Shown one piece after another: positions 42,933 to 43,595 of a stretch of DNA of 43,595 bases (position 1 is the first letter of the stretch; every line of letters starts with the position of its first letter). Position numbers and translations under genes: made by a program. The notes beneath the pieces were generated by a model that was not told the origin of the DNA, made no database searches, and saw only the letters and a program-made list of their open reading frames with translations. The stretch is from Cytophagaceae bacterium (GTDB lineage Bacteria > Bacteroidota > Bacteroidia > Cytophagales > Cytophagaceae): the NCBI GenBank assembly GCA_029237685.1, contig JAQZBV010000008.1:1-43595 (forward strand), written 5' to 3'.

Positions 42933-43100
42933 AACTTTTGATCGTTTTAACTGAATATTTGTTGCCGTTAAATCTTCTATGGTCAACAGAATGACAACAT
43001 TAATTGAAATCCCCCGGTTCGTGTTTTTTTTCGCCGTCTGGCAGACCTTGCGTTCGTTTTTAAACCCTCCCGGAGTACCTTGGAGTATTTAGTATAAGAT

Positions 43101-43150
43101 AGTGCAGTAGTAAGCCTCTCTATAACCTTGCAAGGCTAATCTACTGCACT
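43101..43150. repeat. long stem-loop between phage-like genes
   Basis: AGTGCAGTAG (43101-43110) pairs perfectly with CTACTGCACT (43141-43150), and inside it AGCCT (43113-43117) pairs with AGGCT (43133-43137). It lies just downstream of the 43162 stop (minus strand) and is GC-richer than its neighbours. A terminator without a T-run, or a structured RNA or recombination site, are all possible. Confidence 0.55.
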
Positions 43151-43161
43151 ACTAGGATCCC

Positions 43162-43595
43162 TTAACTAAACAGAGCTACTTTATTCCTTTCAAAGAAGAG
43201 ATGATATGTAACCATAGTGTTATCAGGTTGGAATAGAAAGTAGTTATTTAGCTTTAATTCACCATTCAGCGAGACTTGGCCATTAGATACGGCTTTAAGT
43301 TCCTCATTCAATTGATTAAGCACTATTACTGCTTTTGAATAAACCTCAAGCATTTTTTCTTGTTTTTCATTTTTGCATATAATAGAAAACTCTTCTTTTA
43401 TAGACTGAAGGGAATCTTGACTAATAATAACCTTATTTCCTTTTAGTGTTAGGTAATGTAGCCATCTAAAAGAATCATCAACATATGTTCCTAATAAATG
43501 ATTGGGACCACCTTTCACATCTTTAGCTAAGTCGTTTAGCTTACTAAAGCTTGGAAGATCTAACATGTCAATAGAAACTTCTTTCTTGATTTTGA
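43162..43595 (-). CDS. protein of unknown function (partial, continues past the right edge)
   Basis: The minus-strand frame remains open to the last base (upstream residues KIKKEVSID precede the internal Met at 43566), so the start is outside the window. About 144 residues are visible: KIKKEVSIDMLDLPSFSKLN, GTYVDDSFRWLHYL, and an amphipathic C-terminus ending in LFFERNKVALFS. No signal or membrane segment. Family not recognised. Same strand and style as the two phage-like genes downstream, but separated by a stem-loop. Confidence 0.6.
   Translation of the reverse strand, partial: KIKKEVSIDMLDLPSFSKLNDLAKDVKGGPNHLLGTYVDDSFRWLHYLTLKGNKVIISQDSLQSIKEEFSIICKNEKQEKMLEVYSKAVIVLNQLNEELKAVSNGQVSLNGELKLNNYFLFQPDNTMVTYHLFFERNKVALFS

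Overview
The window is a chromosome segment from a free-living, probably aerobic member of the Bacteroidota (Cytophagales/Chitinophagales-like). Evidence for this: type IX secretion (T9SS) proteins with a C-terminal-sorted cargo protein, a bacillithiol gene (bshB1), absence of clear Shine-Dalgarno sequences, promoters of the TTTG-N19-TAnnTTTG type, and OmpA/TPR/PD40 envelope proteins. No replication origin, CRISPR array, rRNA or integrase gene is visible.

Layout. 1-695: start of a multi-pass membrane protein (minus, runs off the left edge). 696-1383: gene-free, with two inverted copies of a dispersed GC-rich repeat. 1384-6732: lepA, then folD-queE-(PorE-like OmpA protein). 6866-7401: ORF6N gene broken by a one-base frameshift that abuts a 35-bp palindrome. 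7469-11257 (minus): purB, a zinc-ribbon methyltransferase and an exported protein of unknown function, ending at a strong bidirectional terminator. 11511-14347: flavin/2Fe-2S reductase and an M3 oligopeptidase. 14348-14681: repeat-rich gap with a MITE-like element. 14682-15272 (minus): lipoprotein. 15393-24624: PorV/PorQ-family barrel, a long PorU-family sortase, and a T9SS-sorted protein with a lytic-transglycosylase-like N-terminus. 24792-31108: trxB, an M23/LysM peptidase, bshB1, pdxH (minus), a YqgE/AlgH protein and a five-repeat DUF349 protein. 31169-31241: tRNA-Thr(UGU) with a near-textbook promoter and terminator.

The most interesting part is 31392-37681. These are four tightly packed, same-strand genes in visibly AT-rich DNA: sample 60-base lines give about 27-28% GC, against 42-48% in lines on either side. 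They encode a zinc-ribbon DUF4145 protein, a membrane-anchored coiled-coil protein, a two-helix membrane protein with the signature of the 'putative phage abortive infection' family, and a 1278-residue protein with an N-terminal PD-(D/E)XK-like nuclease motif, a P-loop (STAND-type) NTPase and a long presumably helical C-terminus. I read this as a horizontally acquired, probably anti-phage, operon whose gene combination I do not recognise.

Downstream, 37692-41641 encodes three lipoproteins (CapA-like, unknown, YARHG-DUF3160) in native-looking composition. The right end (41684-43595, minus) holds short phage-like genes and a decayed duplicate of one of them.

A second theme is intergenic DNA. 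Several families of palindromic or text-like repeats (built on AGGAGCTAGGAGG, TTAGTTGTTAG, CTGAAAACAG, CCCCTAAATCCC and GGGCGTTCCC...CCCTAACGC) occupy many gaps, and members share words between distant gaps.
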